64,000 bases of DNA from NCBI RefSeq assembly GCF_009727055.1, contig NC_052353.1, positions 43,520,875 through 43,584,874 of the forward strand, given 5' to 3'. The notes under the pieces are model-generated. The model searched no databases and was not told the DNA's origin. It saw only the letters and a list, made by a program, of their open reading frames with translations. Source of the DNA: Benincasa hispida (taxonomy: Eukaryota; Streptophyta; Magnoliopsida; Cucurbitales; Cucurbitaceae). Made by a program: the position numbers and the translations under genes. Shown here piece by piece: positions 46,241 through 58,167 of this stretch (its first letter is position 1; each line of letters opens with the position of its first letter).

Positions 46241-47050
46241 CTACGAAACACATACACAAATACGGCTACACGATGCGGATACGATCGGATATGACGATTT
46301 GTCAATTTCTTAAAAACTAAGATACGATACGTCTAAGGATGTGTCATTTTTTTATATATATTTTTCATATATATATATGTCTAAAAAACAAGGATACTGA
46401 TATGTTGAACATAATTTTTTTTTTTTTTTTTTTAAAAAAAACTAGGATATAGATAAATTTAGCATACAAGTTAATAACAATAGCACAAAATATAATACAA
46501 ACACTAAAATACAATACAAAAAACAACATCTGAGATGTTGAAGTATAATAGTTAATAAAATGCAATAGAAAAGTGTCTCATATTGCAAAGAAGAAGAAGA
46601 AGAAGAAGAAGAAGAAGATTAGAGAGAGAAGTATGAAGATAAACGAAGAACTTATTGTTGAAGATATCCAAATGGATCATTTTTTGGTGGACTTTGTGAG
46701 GACTCAAATGTGAAGATGAAGATTAGATGATTCTAGTCTAGGGTTTGGTCCATTATTTATTCTTTTTTTCTTTAGTTTTGGACTCGAGTAGTGAGCTTTT
46801 TAAATAGGTTGCCTAATTTTGGATTGGGAAAGATTAGATGAGTTACTTATCTTTTTTCTTAGAAAAAAAGTACGCATAGAAATAGATACGTCAAATCGCG
46901 TGTCAGATACGCTATCTAGAAAGTATATGAAAGTATGGATACGTCCAATCGTATGTCAGATACGTATCTGGGAAGTATCTGGAAGTATCGGTATCCGATA
47001 CGTGTCTAATACTGATTATTTGCCTCACATGAAGTATCTGTGCTTCATAG
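46241..47050. mobile_element. hAT-like non-autonomous element with GATACG repeats, 810 bp
   Basis: It interrupts the LTR exactly where the copia-2 copy reads straight through. Termini CTACGAAACACA and (reversed) CTATGAAGCACA are inverted repeats. Flanking octamers CCTACCTA (46233-46240) and TCTGCCTA (47051-47058) agree at 6 of 8 positions. Subterminal regions are full of GATACG/CGTATC words: 'ggatacgatcggatatgacg' on the left and 'gatacgtc…gtgtcagatacg' twice on the right. No transposase frame. It also contains a T-run at 46411-46431 and a (GAA)n microsatellite. Confidence 0.7.
46589..46618. repeat. (AAG)n microsatellite
   Basis: About ten uninterrupted AAG units inside the hAT-like element. 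Confidence 0.9.
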
Positions 47051-48110
47051 TCTGCCTATGAGGGTAGTCCTTTGATTTATAGGTGAGAGTGGCCAGATGT
47101 CGACTCAACAAACTTATCATTTTGGGGATTCATTTGATTGGGGAGCTAGGAACATAGCTATACAAGATGAAATTAAATTCTTCCCTGAGGTAAGGGTAAG
47201 TAGATAAATTCCTCTCTTAAAGGCTGATTTCGGGTTTTGAATAATGTGGCGCTACATCCTCCCCTAGCTCGAGAGGGATTCAGTATTAATTGGACTATGA
47301 TCTATTATTCATTAGCAGGATCATTGGTACTTAAGGAGTTAGATATAACTATAGGGGCAAAATGGTAATTAGCCTAACTATACTTACGACCAATTTGTGA
47401 AGGATCATCGTACCATTGATTGGTTATATCCAATGGACACAGAAATATATTTGTAGTGCGAAGAGTGCAGATACGGGTCTTTAGTGGAGTGCTCGATAGT
47501 TAACGGATGATGAATAATGTAATTAAAGAGTTTAATTAATTATTCATGTACCATTGAAGCTTCAAGCTACAGGTCCATGAAGTCCCCTTGATAATTGAAT
47601 AGGATTTAGTTGAGAATAAGTTTTTGGATTAATTTGAATTGTTCAAATTAATAGAGGGATTTAATTATATATGATATAATTAAGTTGTTTCCGTTATATG
47701 TGATATAATTGTATAATGTATTTGATACATTATAGCTTAATGGGAGGAAATAAATAATTGAATGAGATTCAAATATAGTTTCTATGAATTGGATTCATAG
47801 TTGTTAAATTTATTATAAACATGATTTATATTGAATTCAATGTAAAAGAGAAAAAAATGCTTTCTTCTTCTTCTGGTTGGTTGGTCAATCAAGATTGAGA
47901 AATTGTAAACAACAGAAGTGTTCTGTGCCTTTGATTTTTTTGTGAAAATTCTCAATCTCTCCTCTACATTAAGTTTTCCCGCATAACCAAAATAGTCAGA
48001 GTCCACCACTCCTGGGTTCTCACCTTGAGAATACCAAGCTAACATTCGTGGTAGTATTCAGTTTTGTTCACGATTAATCTTGAAGAAGGTCTTCAAGTTG
48101 TCCGTGATTT

Positions 48111-50089
48111 GTTTTATGTGCATGTTATATATTTTATTATATTATATGAACTATATTTTGTTTCAATTAAATAAATATGAAATAGTTATTTGAAAACGAA
48201 AAACATAAATTTTTTTTTATTAAATACATGTTTGTTTCTAATTATTCAAATATTGAAACAATAAACGAGATATAAAAGATAAAAAAAAAAAAAAAAACGA
48301 AAAATGAGAACGTTATCAAACAAGTCCTTTAAAATTGGAAAGTATTAGTTTAAAAAACAAAATTCAAGACACGAGTAAAAGTACTAAGAACATAAAATAT
48401 GACCTTGAATTTTTGTGGTGAAAAGAATTCAATGAATATTGTAGAGACTAAGGCATCAGTAATTAGGCATATAGGACAATGAGGTATATTAGCAACAATT
48501 GGGGGGTCAAAGTTCTTGGAGCAAAAGTTGTGGTGGATGATCTGATTGATATCCATAAGAAATGGCCTGTTGAAACAACTTTTCAATTTTTGTTATACTT
48601 CTCCTATCCTTATGTATAATTTGTTTTGTAAATCTTTCTCACTCTATTATAAATTGGTGCTCATTGTACATAAAAAAAATATTGAGAAATAGATAGAGAA
48701 GTTTATTTACTTCGGGTTTATTTATGACATGGACACATAATTATCCTCTAGAAGTCAAGTTTGATTCTTTGGAGGTTGTCCAATTGTTAAATCTTCAAGA
48801 CTTTGATTTATCTGAAGTTGATGTTCATTACAACTAATTAGACTTTTCTTGATACATGAACAGTGGCAAAAATATGGAGAGAGAGTAAAAAAAATGTCAT
48901 TAAAGTCAAAATCACATGTTTTTTATTGAAAAAAATGAGTTTTTTTGAGTTTTTAGAAATTTATAACAGTTTTTTCGTGTCACTATTTTATGATTGAAAA
49001 TAAAAACTATTAAATATAGATAAAAAGTCGATTTTGGCAGGAAAGACATAAAAATTTGGATTTTTGTTAAAGAGAGACTCTTAGTCTGGCTGGTTTCATC
49101 AATATATTTCAATTTTGTGAGGTCCTTAGGGAGGAGAACAAAATTGTTCATAATTTAGTTTCTTTAGCATCCTCTTAGGGTTCTCTTCAATCTAGAAATA
49201 TGTATTTCTAGCTTATGCTCTTCCCGTAAAGGGAGGTGATAAACCCTTATTTGATGGTGTTTATTGTTTCGATTTATTTGTTTTCCAAAACAAGTGCATG
49301 TTTGCAGGCTTTCACTCAAACTACTCTCCCAAGTCTAATATATACCTCAAATTGAGCAAGATGTTTAAAACCATCAACATGTGGTTCAATTTAAGGTCTA
49401 TGTAGAAAAATACTATGAAAATTTGGTTTGGTTTTCTTAAAAATATAATAAAGCATTCAAAATTGTATACCATTTGAATTCATATTTAAATGGTACACAA
49501 TTTTAAATGTTTTATTAGAATAACTTATTCCCAAGAATTATGTTGTCTTTGCTCTTGTATTTTCAAGGATCTGTCAAATGTTCATCTATGAGTTTTTTCA
49601 TGTTATAAACAATATTCAAAGTGCTTTCGTTTTTTTTTTTTTCCTTTTAACAAAAATATTTTAAACTATTTTTTTTCACTCAAATATTATTACAATCGAT
49701 TGATATATGATAATTTTAGGTTAATAACTAACTTTTATTACTAATCGCCAAGTATAGCTTGAATTTAGAATTTATATGATTTATACTTAATTAATTAACT
49801 ATATTTTGAAATAAATTAATAAATTAAAATGATTTCAAACTAATTTGTTAGAGTCGTATTATTGGTTCCATATTTGTTTAAGGGTAATGATTTCGATGGT
49901 GTTTGTTTCTCACAAAAGATGTCACTATTATTTGTTTCCTTATTTGAAAATTTTTGTCCAGTTATTTATATGGATTATTTTCTTTCCTATGGTCTGTAGA
50001 ATTCATTTGAGGATGTTTTCCTTTTCCAATGTGTCTATTTATTTGCAAGTATTGATCTTTGCCAGGATTGTCGATTATATATGAATATA
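48111..50089. other. AT-rich intergenic DNA
   Basis: No gene recognised in about 2 kb. The stretch 48235-48330 has the A-run and 'gttatcaaacaagtcc' wording also seen reversed near 52236-52265, a common plant dispersed repeat. Open frames of 60-90 codons on both strands show no domain and no flanking gene signals. Confidence 0.5.
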
Positions 50090-50720
50090 CTTGAAGCTTT
50101 TGTTTTCTGGTCTGGCCGAAATTTGCATCACCAATCTTGAATTGTTCTTTGTTCATTATTGATCTGTTGTGCAAACCGTTGTTAAGGCTTTCTGTGTGAG
50201 AAGCAATTCACATTCTTAGGAGGAGCCTAGGGCTTTATTCTTATGAAAGATTCTAGGTCTTAGGGGAACCTAAAACTTCACTACGTGAGAAGGAGCTTTC
50301 CAACTTAGGGTGTACCTAAAATCATATAAATGAGGGTTGTTCACTGAACAAAGGGAAGATAGCATCAAATAAGGAGGGAGTCCAAACACTGAGAGGAATC
50401 AAAGTGTTTTAACACTAATATTAACATAATTAGGGAGCCTAAGTTCTTTAAAGATGCAATGTTGTATCTAATGGGAACCTAGATGGTCACTGAGTTAAGC
50501 TCTATATAAGTCACTATAATAGTCCTTACATTACAGATAAGTATTGCGTGTAATTGTTTGACTCTTGAATATTAGTGAATTATTTTTCCTGGACATACTG
50601 CCCTGAAATATAGATAGTCATCATCAAATTGGGTTACCAATTTTTATGTGTTCTTTCTTGATTCTCTGATTATTGTTATTTTCTTGCTACAACATGTGCT
50701 TATGCATTCTGTTTAACATC
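50090..50720 (+). repeat. degraded copia-type LTR remnant
   Basis: Text with 'gagaaggagctttcc', 'taaatgagggttgttcactg', 'tctatataagtcac' (a TATA-like box near 50501-50508) and an end reading 'tcctggacatactgccctg' then 'ggttaccaattttt' is typical of the R-U5 part of a plant copia LTR. The fragment at 34141-34500 is a reversed relative. No coding text adjoins it. Confidence 0.5.
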
Positions 50721-51845
50721 TGTGATCTGCATGACGAATTATCCATTCTTTTCACTAATTAACTAAGATAATTTAGACCACATTCTTTGGAATCAATTTA
50801 CTAATTAAACTTACACTGTGTTTGAACAAGTGAAAAAAAAAAAAGATTTTAAACAAAACCATCTTTCCCTGTAGGTGCTTATGGAAAAATCAATAATTTA
50901 AACTCTCATTAGTCGAACTTAGACAATCAAAAGTGTTCGCTTAAAAAAGAATTAATAAAGAAAAAGCACTTTGGAAAGCTTGGATAAATTTTAAAGGTAG
51001 ATTATACGAACTTTTAAATTAACCTAAAAATTTTAAGTACGTTTTTAGTTATTAATATTTTAAAAAACATTTTCAGTCATATACAGTTATTGAATACTAA
51101 TTACACTTTAAAGTTTAATGATTACCTTTTTCAAAGGTACTTGCAGAGAAAATTGATTTTGTTAAAAAAAAAAAAAAAAAAAACTTATAAGTGTATTCCA
51201 AACACACAATAATAACTGACATAAATTTATTTTCATTCATTAAAATTGGTAAGAATTAGTTAAATTAAATTTCTGAAACTGAATTTAATTCAGTGGTGAT
51301 TGACATACATCTTTTTCTAAAATTTGAAATTTAATTCTTCTTCCATTTAATCTTGTACTTAAAAAAGTGAAAAGAAAAAAACTAGATTGGATTTGGACCA
51401 AATCAAATGAAATTGCATAGAAAGTTTAATAATTAGACAATGTTAATATAAAATATCAATTTCTTGAGAATGTTAATATAAAATTAACTAATAATTGAAA
51501 AACTTTTTTTTAAAAAAATAATAATTGAAAATAAATTAGTTTATATTCATTATTTGAATTAACTTTTTTTTTAAAAAAAAAAATTAACTTGATTAACTAT
51601 TATTCCATATTTATAATGATCATTCATCATCCTACATCAGTCACACAAAATAAACATTTATTTTCAAGAAAATTTTGATGGCTTTCAAAATAAAAACCAA
51701 TAATCTTTTATTCCTAGCAATATTGTTCCAAACATCTTATCATTAGATTTATTACTCGATTAATTAACATGTATTCCTTTCCTTTGAAGTTGAAGGTTCA
51801 AATTTTCTTTTTCTCCAAGTTTAGTATATTCAACAAATAAATTAA
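50721..51845. other. AT-rich intergenic DNA
   Basis: No gene or element resolved. Several A-runs (50829-50841, 51163-51183) and T-runs. Confidence 0.5.
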
Positions 51846-52123
51846 AGGGACATTTGCAAATGTAGCAATCCTATCCAAAATATTAGCAGATATAGTATAA
51901 TATTTAGAAAAATTACAAATATGGTAAAATTTAAATAATCTATCAATGATAGACCATATTGCTTATAAGAGTCTATCAATGATAGATCATATCGCTGGTA
52001 AGAGTCTATCGACGATAGACTAGAAGTCGATCGTTGATAGACTTTGCTATATTTGTAATTTTTTAAAAATGTTATTATACACTTGATTATTATCTCTAAA
52101 AATGCTACCCATTACAATTACCC
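51846..52123. mobile_element. CTATCA-type hAT-like miniature element, 278 bp, with near-perfect 8-bp target duplication
   Basis: Starts AGGGACATTTGCAAATGTAGC and ends …GCTACCCATTACAATTACCC. Flanking octamers TAAATTAA (51838-51845) and TAAATTTA (52124-52131) differ at one base. The core carries 'gtctatcaatgatagatc' and 'gtctatcgacgatagac'. It is in the opposite orientation to the copy at 44966. Confidence 0.82.
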
Positions 52124-52131
52124 TAAATTTA

Positions 52132-53090
52132 AACCCCTCCCCACAAGAGTCTTAGCTTGAATAAGTGATTTGAAAAGGTACAAGTGAAAAAACACTTCTC
52201 TTAAAGCACTTTAAAGGAGAAAAATATAGTAATTTAGGCTTGTTTGATAACCATTTTTTTTTTTACCTAAGACTCTAATCACTACTTGTACTCGTAAGTT
52301 TTTATACTTTATTATTTAATATTTACTAATGTTTAAAAAATGAAGTCAAGTTTTGAAAATGAAAGAAAAAAATGTTTTTGAAAAGTAGTTCCACTTGACT
52401 AGAAATTAAATGTATCTTTACAAGGAAGAAAATTATAATTGAAATATTTGAAGAAAACAAGGGTAAATTTCAAGAAAATAGAAAATAAAATCATTGTCAA
52501 ACCAACTCTTAATTCTTATTTTAGATATTTTGAGAATGAATTTGAGATTACTTTTGAGAATGAATTTGAGATTACTTTTAAGAATAAAAATGTCTTGAAA
52601 AAGGATTGAGATTATCTCTTTTAACTTTGAATAAGGTCTGAAAAGTTTGTGTGGGAATAAAATCGTTTTCATATATATTTTTTTTTTGATAAATGTGGAA
52701 TAGAATAATCGAATCTCATATCTCAAAAGTGATAGTATATATGTTCATATTAGTTAAATTAGACTCAGGTTAGGATTTCCGTACATCATTAATTCCTATT
52801 GATGGAGAATATGTTTATACCCCTTCAAATAGTGTAGTTTTTTTTTCTTTATGCCCACTCTATCTTTTTCTCTTTCGTCTTCTTTATTAATAATATTCAT
52901 TTCCAATAATTGTAATTAAATAATTAATGAAAAGTTATTTAGAATCAAATAATTTCAAATTAGTTTCTACTTCACTTTTATTTATAATTAGTTTAGAAGG
53001 TTACATCATAAAAAATAAATGATATTGGTTACCGTTATAACTTTGAATTTTGAAAAGTTTCATTTTAATTCTTGAAATTTGAAATTTGTA
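52132..53090. other. AT-rich intergenic DNA
   Basis: No gene. Near 52500-52590 a 30-bp unit ('ttttgagaatgaatttgagatta' or close) is repeated about twice. 'cttgtttgataacc' at 52236 is a dispersed-repeat phrase. Confidence 0.5.
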
Positions 53091-53096
53091 GGGGTT

Positions 53097-53252
53097 AAGG
53101 CCAACTCACATCTCCTCTTTACACACGTCAATGAAGAGAAGGTAGAAGAATTGGGACTTATCCTCGATAGGGAATTTGGCACCTCTGTGTGGCCTGAGAC
53201 AAATTTCTACAGTTTCGTTCGTAAAAGAATGAATGAAACCCCAAGTTTATAG
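53097..53252 (+). pseudogene. orphan 51-codon open fragment of unknown origin
   Basis: An open stretch without its own ATG reads KANSHLLFTHVNEEKVEELG, then LILDREFGTSVWPETNFYSF and VRKRMNETPSL before a TAG. Codon use and amino-acid balance look protein-like against the AT-rich surroundings, so it may be a fragment of a gene or element. I do not recognise the family. It could equally be chance. Confidence 0.3.
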
Positions 53253-54477
53253 CTGCACTATATACAAAGCATGATAACACTACTTAGTAGGTATGTTTAC
53301 CTTTGTCCCTAAAAGTTTGTTCAGACTCTTTTGTTGAAAATTGACTTAAGTATCGAAGTGTGTGTGACAAACATCACAGCGTGGTGAACTACTTTGATTG
53401 TTTTACAAGTGTGTCCTAATTTCTAAAATATAAATTTATCATCAGTGGTACGCGTGAAAGTAGGGTAAGTTTCTTAAACTTTCCACCCTAAAAGTTTGTT
53501 ATGACCCTTTTGTTGAAAAACTGTGATAAAGTTGTATTAGTTATAACCTATAAAGTATTTGCACTAAAAAAAATCTATAAATTATATATTAAAAAAACAT
53601 TAATCGAAAGATATTTTTAAAGTTTATTACATAAATCTTTTTATCATATCTTCTATTCATTTAAAAAAAACTATGTATTTATTACATCAATATTTTAAAG
53701 AAGAATTCATATACTCCCAAGGAGTTTATTGAATTATTTATCATACAAGATCAAGAAAAAATATTGCCTTTTCATGTTTTAAAATGTTATGTGTCTTATC
53801 GTTCTTCTTTTAGGTAGAAAATAAACATTAATTAAACGAGATTAAAAAAAAATGCAATAAAATAGTAAAACAATTACTTGATGTTGCGTGCTGGTTTATT
53901 TGCTTTTGGTCAAATTAACTTGCAAGTTTGTGCTAAGATGAACATAATCGACTATTATCAAATGTGTACGATAATTTCAAAGTTAGAAGTTTAATCCTTC
54001 CATCTCGTAATTATTAAAAAAAAAGAAAAAGAAAAAGAAAAGCTTATAAGTTTGTGTCATTTTGAACTCTAAATTTTTAAAAGTGTCTAATAAATTTTGG
54101 TTAAATTACAAATTTGATTCATGTTTGGAGAAAATTCAAATATAATCTTTATGGTTTTAAAAGTTAGAATTTAGTCCTGGAACAAAATTTCATAAATAAT
54201 TTCGATGGTTTAACAAATCCCTCATAAATAGACTCTGTAGGGATTACTTATGTCTATGAGTGTTTTATCAAACCACATAAACTAATTTTCAATTATAAAT
54301 CTAGGGATCAAATTTGTAATTTAACTTAAGTTTTTCAATTTTTTTTTTATCTAATAGGTCCTTTAAAAATTCAAAATTTTAAAAATTAACTATTCTATTA
54401 GATGTAAAATTAATTTTTATGATTAATGGGAATCAAAACTTCAAATTATGTGTCTAATATGTCTATAACTTAAAAAA
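53253..54477. other. AT-rich intergenic DNA
   Basis: No gene. The part 53690-53850 resembles 35460-35660. A short diverged duplication at about 53300-53345 and 53475-53525 shares 'taaaagtttgtt' and 'ttttgttgaaaa'. Confidence 0.45.
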
Positions 54478-54720
54478 AATTGTTCAATAGGTCCATTTCT
54501 CTCAAAATCCCTTTCTTCCAAAATAGCCAGAGCCCACAAAACTCATGGATTCTTACCCAGAGAATATTGAAGCAATCAAGCGGTGGTGTCCATTGTGGGG
54601 TATTGAGTTTGTGTTTTTTTGGAGAAAGAGGATATATGAAGAAGATCATTCTTCAAGAGTTAGTTCTCTCACCCTAATTCTCTCATTTCTTTTTTGTTTG
54701 CATGCTGTAAAAGATTATGC
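54478..54720 (+). repeat. copia LTR end fragment
   Basis: 'aatagccagagcccac', then 'ttcttacccagagaatat', then 'gaagatcattcttcaag' correspond to the distal part of the copia-2-type LTR (compare 47980-48095 on the plus strand and 29920-30045 on the minus). Only this end is present. Confidence 0.5.
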
Positions 54721-54812
54721 ATAACATTTGTACTTTGTAATTTTGATTTTGTGAAAATAAATTTTGGATCGATTTCCACGCTTTTGCAGAAGGACCTTCA
54801 AAGGTTCTTTCA

Positions 54813-55203
54813 TCATGGTCCTCCAATAAGCAAACAGTCATTACTTGGACAAGCACCGAGTTCGAATACTGTGCTTTGGCCCACGCTATGGTCGAGGTTG
54901 CCTGGCTTTTACCATTACTAAATGAGTTGGGGGTAAACTCCGGAGCCAAACCAATAATACGGTGCGACAACTTAAATGCAGGAGCCTTGGCAATCAATCC
55001 AGCTTTTAACGCTTGCATGAAACATATCGGAATCGACGTCCATTTTGTTCGAGATCGAGTACTTAAAGGTCATCTTGAGGTTTGATACGTCCCCAAAGCA
55101 GACCAGTTTGCAGACTGTCTGACAAAAGTGCTTACTCATACTTAGTTCTCGTATCTTCTGTCCAAACTCGGAGTACTCGAAATACCCACTCGTTTGAGAG
55201 GGA
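54813..55203 (+). pseudogene. Ty1/copia pol 3' end: RNase H fragment
   Basis: Open from SWSSNKQTVITWTSTEFEY through ALAHAMVEVAWLLPLLNELG to IIRCDNLNAGALAINPAF, then HIGIDVHFVRDRVLKGHLEV. A stop at about 55084 is followed in the same frame by YVPKADQFADCLTKVL, a second stop near 55145 and FSYLLSKLGV. This is the copia RNase H domain with its RCDN catalytic aspartate and C-terminal tail. The RT and everything upstream are missing; a short non-matching stretch separates it from the LTR fragment on the left. Both stops sit where glutamine or arginine codons usually occur. Confidence 0.85.
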
Positions 55204-55542
55204 TGTTGAAGATAATAATCAGCCAAGAGTCAGCGGACCAATCAGCAACATAGCTGGCAGTAGTAAGGAAGAAGCTTCAAATTTAGTTAATGAGGTGGTA
55301 AAATTCTAGAACACACTCCACAGGCACAAATATGTTGAAGAGGAATATTCCTCTCAACCAATACTCTTGTGACATCTGTATTCTATTATTCCTTGTATTT
55401 TTTTTTCATCAATATTCGTTTACCCTGATTGTTAGGGTTTCAGTGTATAAAAGGGTCAATCAGACCTCTCAATAGCATATACGAAATATAAGAAGAAATA
55501 CCCTCTAAATCAGACTACTCTCATTCTTGTTTTCCTTGTGCA
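55204..55542 (+). repeat. short copia 3' LTR (about 339 bp)
   Basis: Starts TGTTGAAG directly after the purine-rich TTTGAGAGGGA that follows the pol end. It contains TATAAAAG at 55446-55453 and ends near CA at 55542. It is much shorter than the other copia LTRs in this window, so it represents a different lineage. No second LTR was seen upstream, so the element is 5'-truncated. Confidence 0.75.
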
Positions 55543-56589
55543 TGGTAATTTGCATTTTCATGTGAAGGCTTCTTTGAGAAAAATAAATAGTTTGACCAGT
55601 GTGAGGATATGAGATAGTTTGGGAGTTTAAGTAAAAGTCTCAAATGGACTAGGACAGAAAAATGGCATCCATTAAAATTATATAAGTCAGTATAATTATT
55701 TTAGGAAAAAATTACCATTTTAGTTTCTAAAATTTAGATTAGGTTCCTTAATTTTTAAGTTCAACAATTTTACTCCTCATGCTTGCATTTGATTCCATTT
55801 TAATCCCTTCATCTTCATGTAAAGTTTTTTAACTATTAGTTTTTAGTTTTTAGTTTTTCTTTTAAGAAAAAAGACCTTACAAACTAAGGAGTGTCTGGAG
55901 TGCATAATTAGTTATAATAGTTTGTGGTTATTATAATCTATGAGCTTATAATAGTATGCAAATTTAAATAGTTTGCTTTTAAGTATAAACTATTTTAGTA
56001 TGGATTAAAAGGTCTACATTGGAGGTTAAGGTTTATGCATTTGAGTTGCTGATTTGTTTAACATGGAGTTTTTTGTTATGGGTTTAGATTGTTTTGTCTA
56101 TTTTTGTGTTATATTATAAAAGTATTAGTATTTTAAATATCATATTTCGTAAATAAAGATACATATGCACAAGATAGGTGAGATTAGACTAAAAATATAT
56201 CAACGAAAAATATTTTAATCATGCAGGTGCACCCAAAGAGATGATGCATTCATATTTTAGTTTCACAAAAATGTGTAAGATGAAATATTCAAACGTCTTG
56301 AATGAACTATATTTATGATACACAATTATATCAGTTATAAAATAAATTTTATAAAAAGTTTATAATCGAGCCACCTATGAGAACCAAACGACAAGTTTTA
56401 TTGTTATTATTATTATTATTCATTGTTTTTTTCCTTTTAAACTTTTTCTAACAATAGAAGATAGAGTGGTTATGAAAAATATAATATCTCCAATCCTTCC
56501 CAATAATGGAGGTCCTGATTAGGTCACCCATCAAAACTTATCTGTTTGTTTAAGAAGTTTCCCTTCTTTTTCGTGATTCTATATGATTT
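55543..56589. other. AT-rich intergenic DNA
   Basis: No gene. A (TTA)n run at 56401-56421. Local repetition 'agtttttagtttttagtttt' at 55837-55858. Confidence 0.5.
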
Positions 56590-56815
56590 TTTAAAACAGT
56601 CGTAAATATAGTAATCAGATTCAAAATATTTTTAGATATTGTACAATACAAAATAATTTACAGATGTATAGTGATAGACCACATCATTAACAATTGTCAG
56701 AAGAAGTCTATCAGTGATAGAGTCTATTATTTATAAATTTTTCTATATTTACAATTCTTCTACAATGTTGTTATATACTTAATTATTATTTCTAAAAGGG
56801 TTACTGAAAATAATT
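56590..56815. mobile_element. CTATCA-type hAT-like miniature element, diverged copy
   Basis: The left arm 'gtaaatatagtaatcagatt' and the right arm 'ctatatttacaattcttcta' with 'gttgttatatacttaattat' match the other copies. The core is 'agtgatagaccacatc' and 'gtctatcagtgatagag'. Borders and target duplication are not clear. Confidence 0.6.
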
Positions 56816-58167
56816 ATTTATTTATTTTATTCTATTTGTCATTGAGTGAAATAAAATGAATTCGATGGAATTTTATTAAATTTTGATGTAAATTACTTAT
56901 TTAAACTATGTGCAATTTCAATTTCTATTAATAAATCAAGATTATTGTGTTTTTTTTTTTTTTTTTTTTTTTTTACAATCATGCAGGATAGAGCATAAAT
57001 TAATAATTTAAACTTTTTTTTAAATTTTATTCCTTTAAATTTTCCTAAAATCTGTGTGGTGAAAATGGGCGTAGGTAGATTTAACTTTTTAAGTCACATT
57101 CGACGATCTTATAATAGGATGGTTGATAGTGTAGTGCCTTGGGTAGTAGGATGGGGGGTAGATCTCATATTTGTGGGATGATTTTCTAATTGACTTTGTC
57201 ATTTGGTTGTAGCAAATATGACACAATTCCTTCATAATTGTGTTTTGTTTTGTTTTTCTCAAAGAAAAAAAAAAATTATGTATACATTTTAACTTTATTT
57301 TATTAATTGGCTTTTTTAAAATAAAAATATATTATATATTTATAGCAAAAAAATTACAAAATGTTTTGTATTTTGAAACTTTTTGTTATAAGTTTAAATA
57401 TTTTTAAATTTTTTATTTAAAAAAAACCATTTTAAAAAATCAATAATGTGTTTGTTGAGATTTCTAGTGGTATTTTTATATTATATATATAATATATAAG
57501 GATATAATAATTTTTGATGGGGTGTTTAAATTAAAAAGGTATATATTTGTGGGTGGTTAAATTAAAAAAGTATATATTTGTGGGTGAGTACGTTAATAAA
57601 GTTCATCAATGAATATATAAATAGAAATAGAAATACATATGATAATTAAATTTATTTAAAATATTTCATATTTCAAACAAGATAAAAACTTTAAAATCTT
57701 AGATTTCAAAAACCACATGATTTAAAATCACTTTAATTTCAAAGGAGAAAGTAAGGCCAATCATTTTTTTTTCCTTTTTGCGTTTTGAAAATTCATTCTA
57801 GTTTCTCTCCATTTCCTACAACGTTTACATCTTTTTTAAATAAAAAATGTTGAATTCTTAACCCAAATTTAAAAATAAAATAAAATTTTAAAAGCTATTT
57901 TTTTTTTTTTAATTTTCAAATTATTTTGACTTGATTTTTAAAAACATTGATAAAAAGTAGATAGAACTATAAGAAATATAGAGGTAAGTGGAAGAAGTAT
58001 TTATAGGTTTAAGTTAAAAAAAAAAACAAATAATAGTCACGGGTTAAATGTACTACATTGAGGTCTATATATGGACTAATGTTTAAACAATCCGGGGTAA
58101 TATGTGTTCCCTCATTCGGTTAGTATCTATAAGTAGAATATATATATATATATATATATATCAAGAT
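56816..58167. other. AT-rich intergenic DNA with long T-run and dispersed repeat, copy B
   Basis: A T-run of over 25 bases lies at about 56950-56975. The part 57760-58030 is a relative of 39110-39375. Two short duplicated lines at 57525-57590 share 'taaattaaaa' and 'gtatatatttgtgggtg'. An (AT)n run lies at 58139-58162. No gene. Confidence 0.5.

Larger units (their letters stand above)
45692..48110 (+). repeat. solo copia LTR (copia-2 type), plus strand, disrupted by an insertion
   Basis: Starting at about 45698, text such as 'cccaaatcttcatagggtcc', 'tatagtttgtaa', 'gtgagttgtgaactcc' and 'gttgaacaaac' reproduces the copia-2 LTR in reverse orientation to that at 29760-31687. No internal copia sequence adjoins it on either side. 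The distal end is diverged and is placed at about 48110. ATTCGT occurs both just before the start (45692-45697) and at 48044-48049, but LTR-like text seems to continue past the latter, so I do not call it a target duplication. An 810-bp element interrupts it at 46241. Confidence 0.75.

Noticed and set aside
48044..48049. ATTCGT as right target duplication of the solo LTR at 45698
   Set aside because: It matches the left flank, but LTR-like text appears to continue past it and the length would not be the usual five bases; coincidence is possible.
48350..48586. 78-codon minus-strand frame with CPIC-type text
   Set aside because: A single cysteine pair in a hydrophobic AT-derived frame; no RING or other zinc domain spacing follows.
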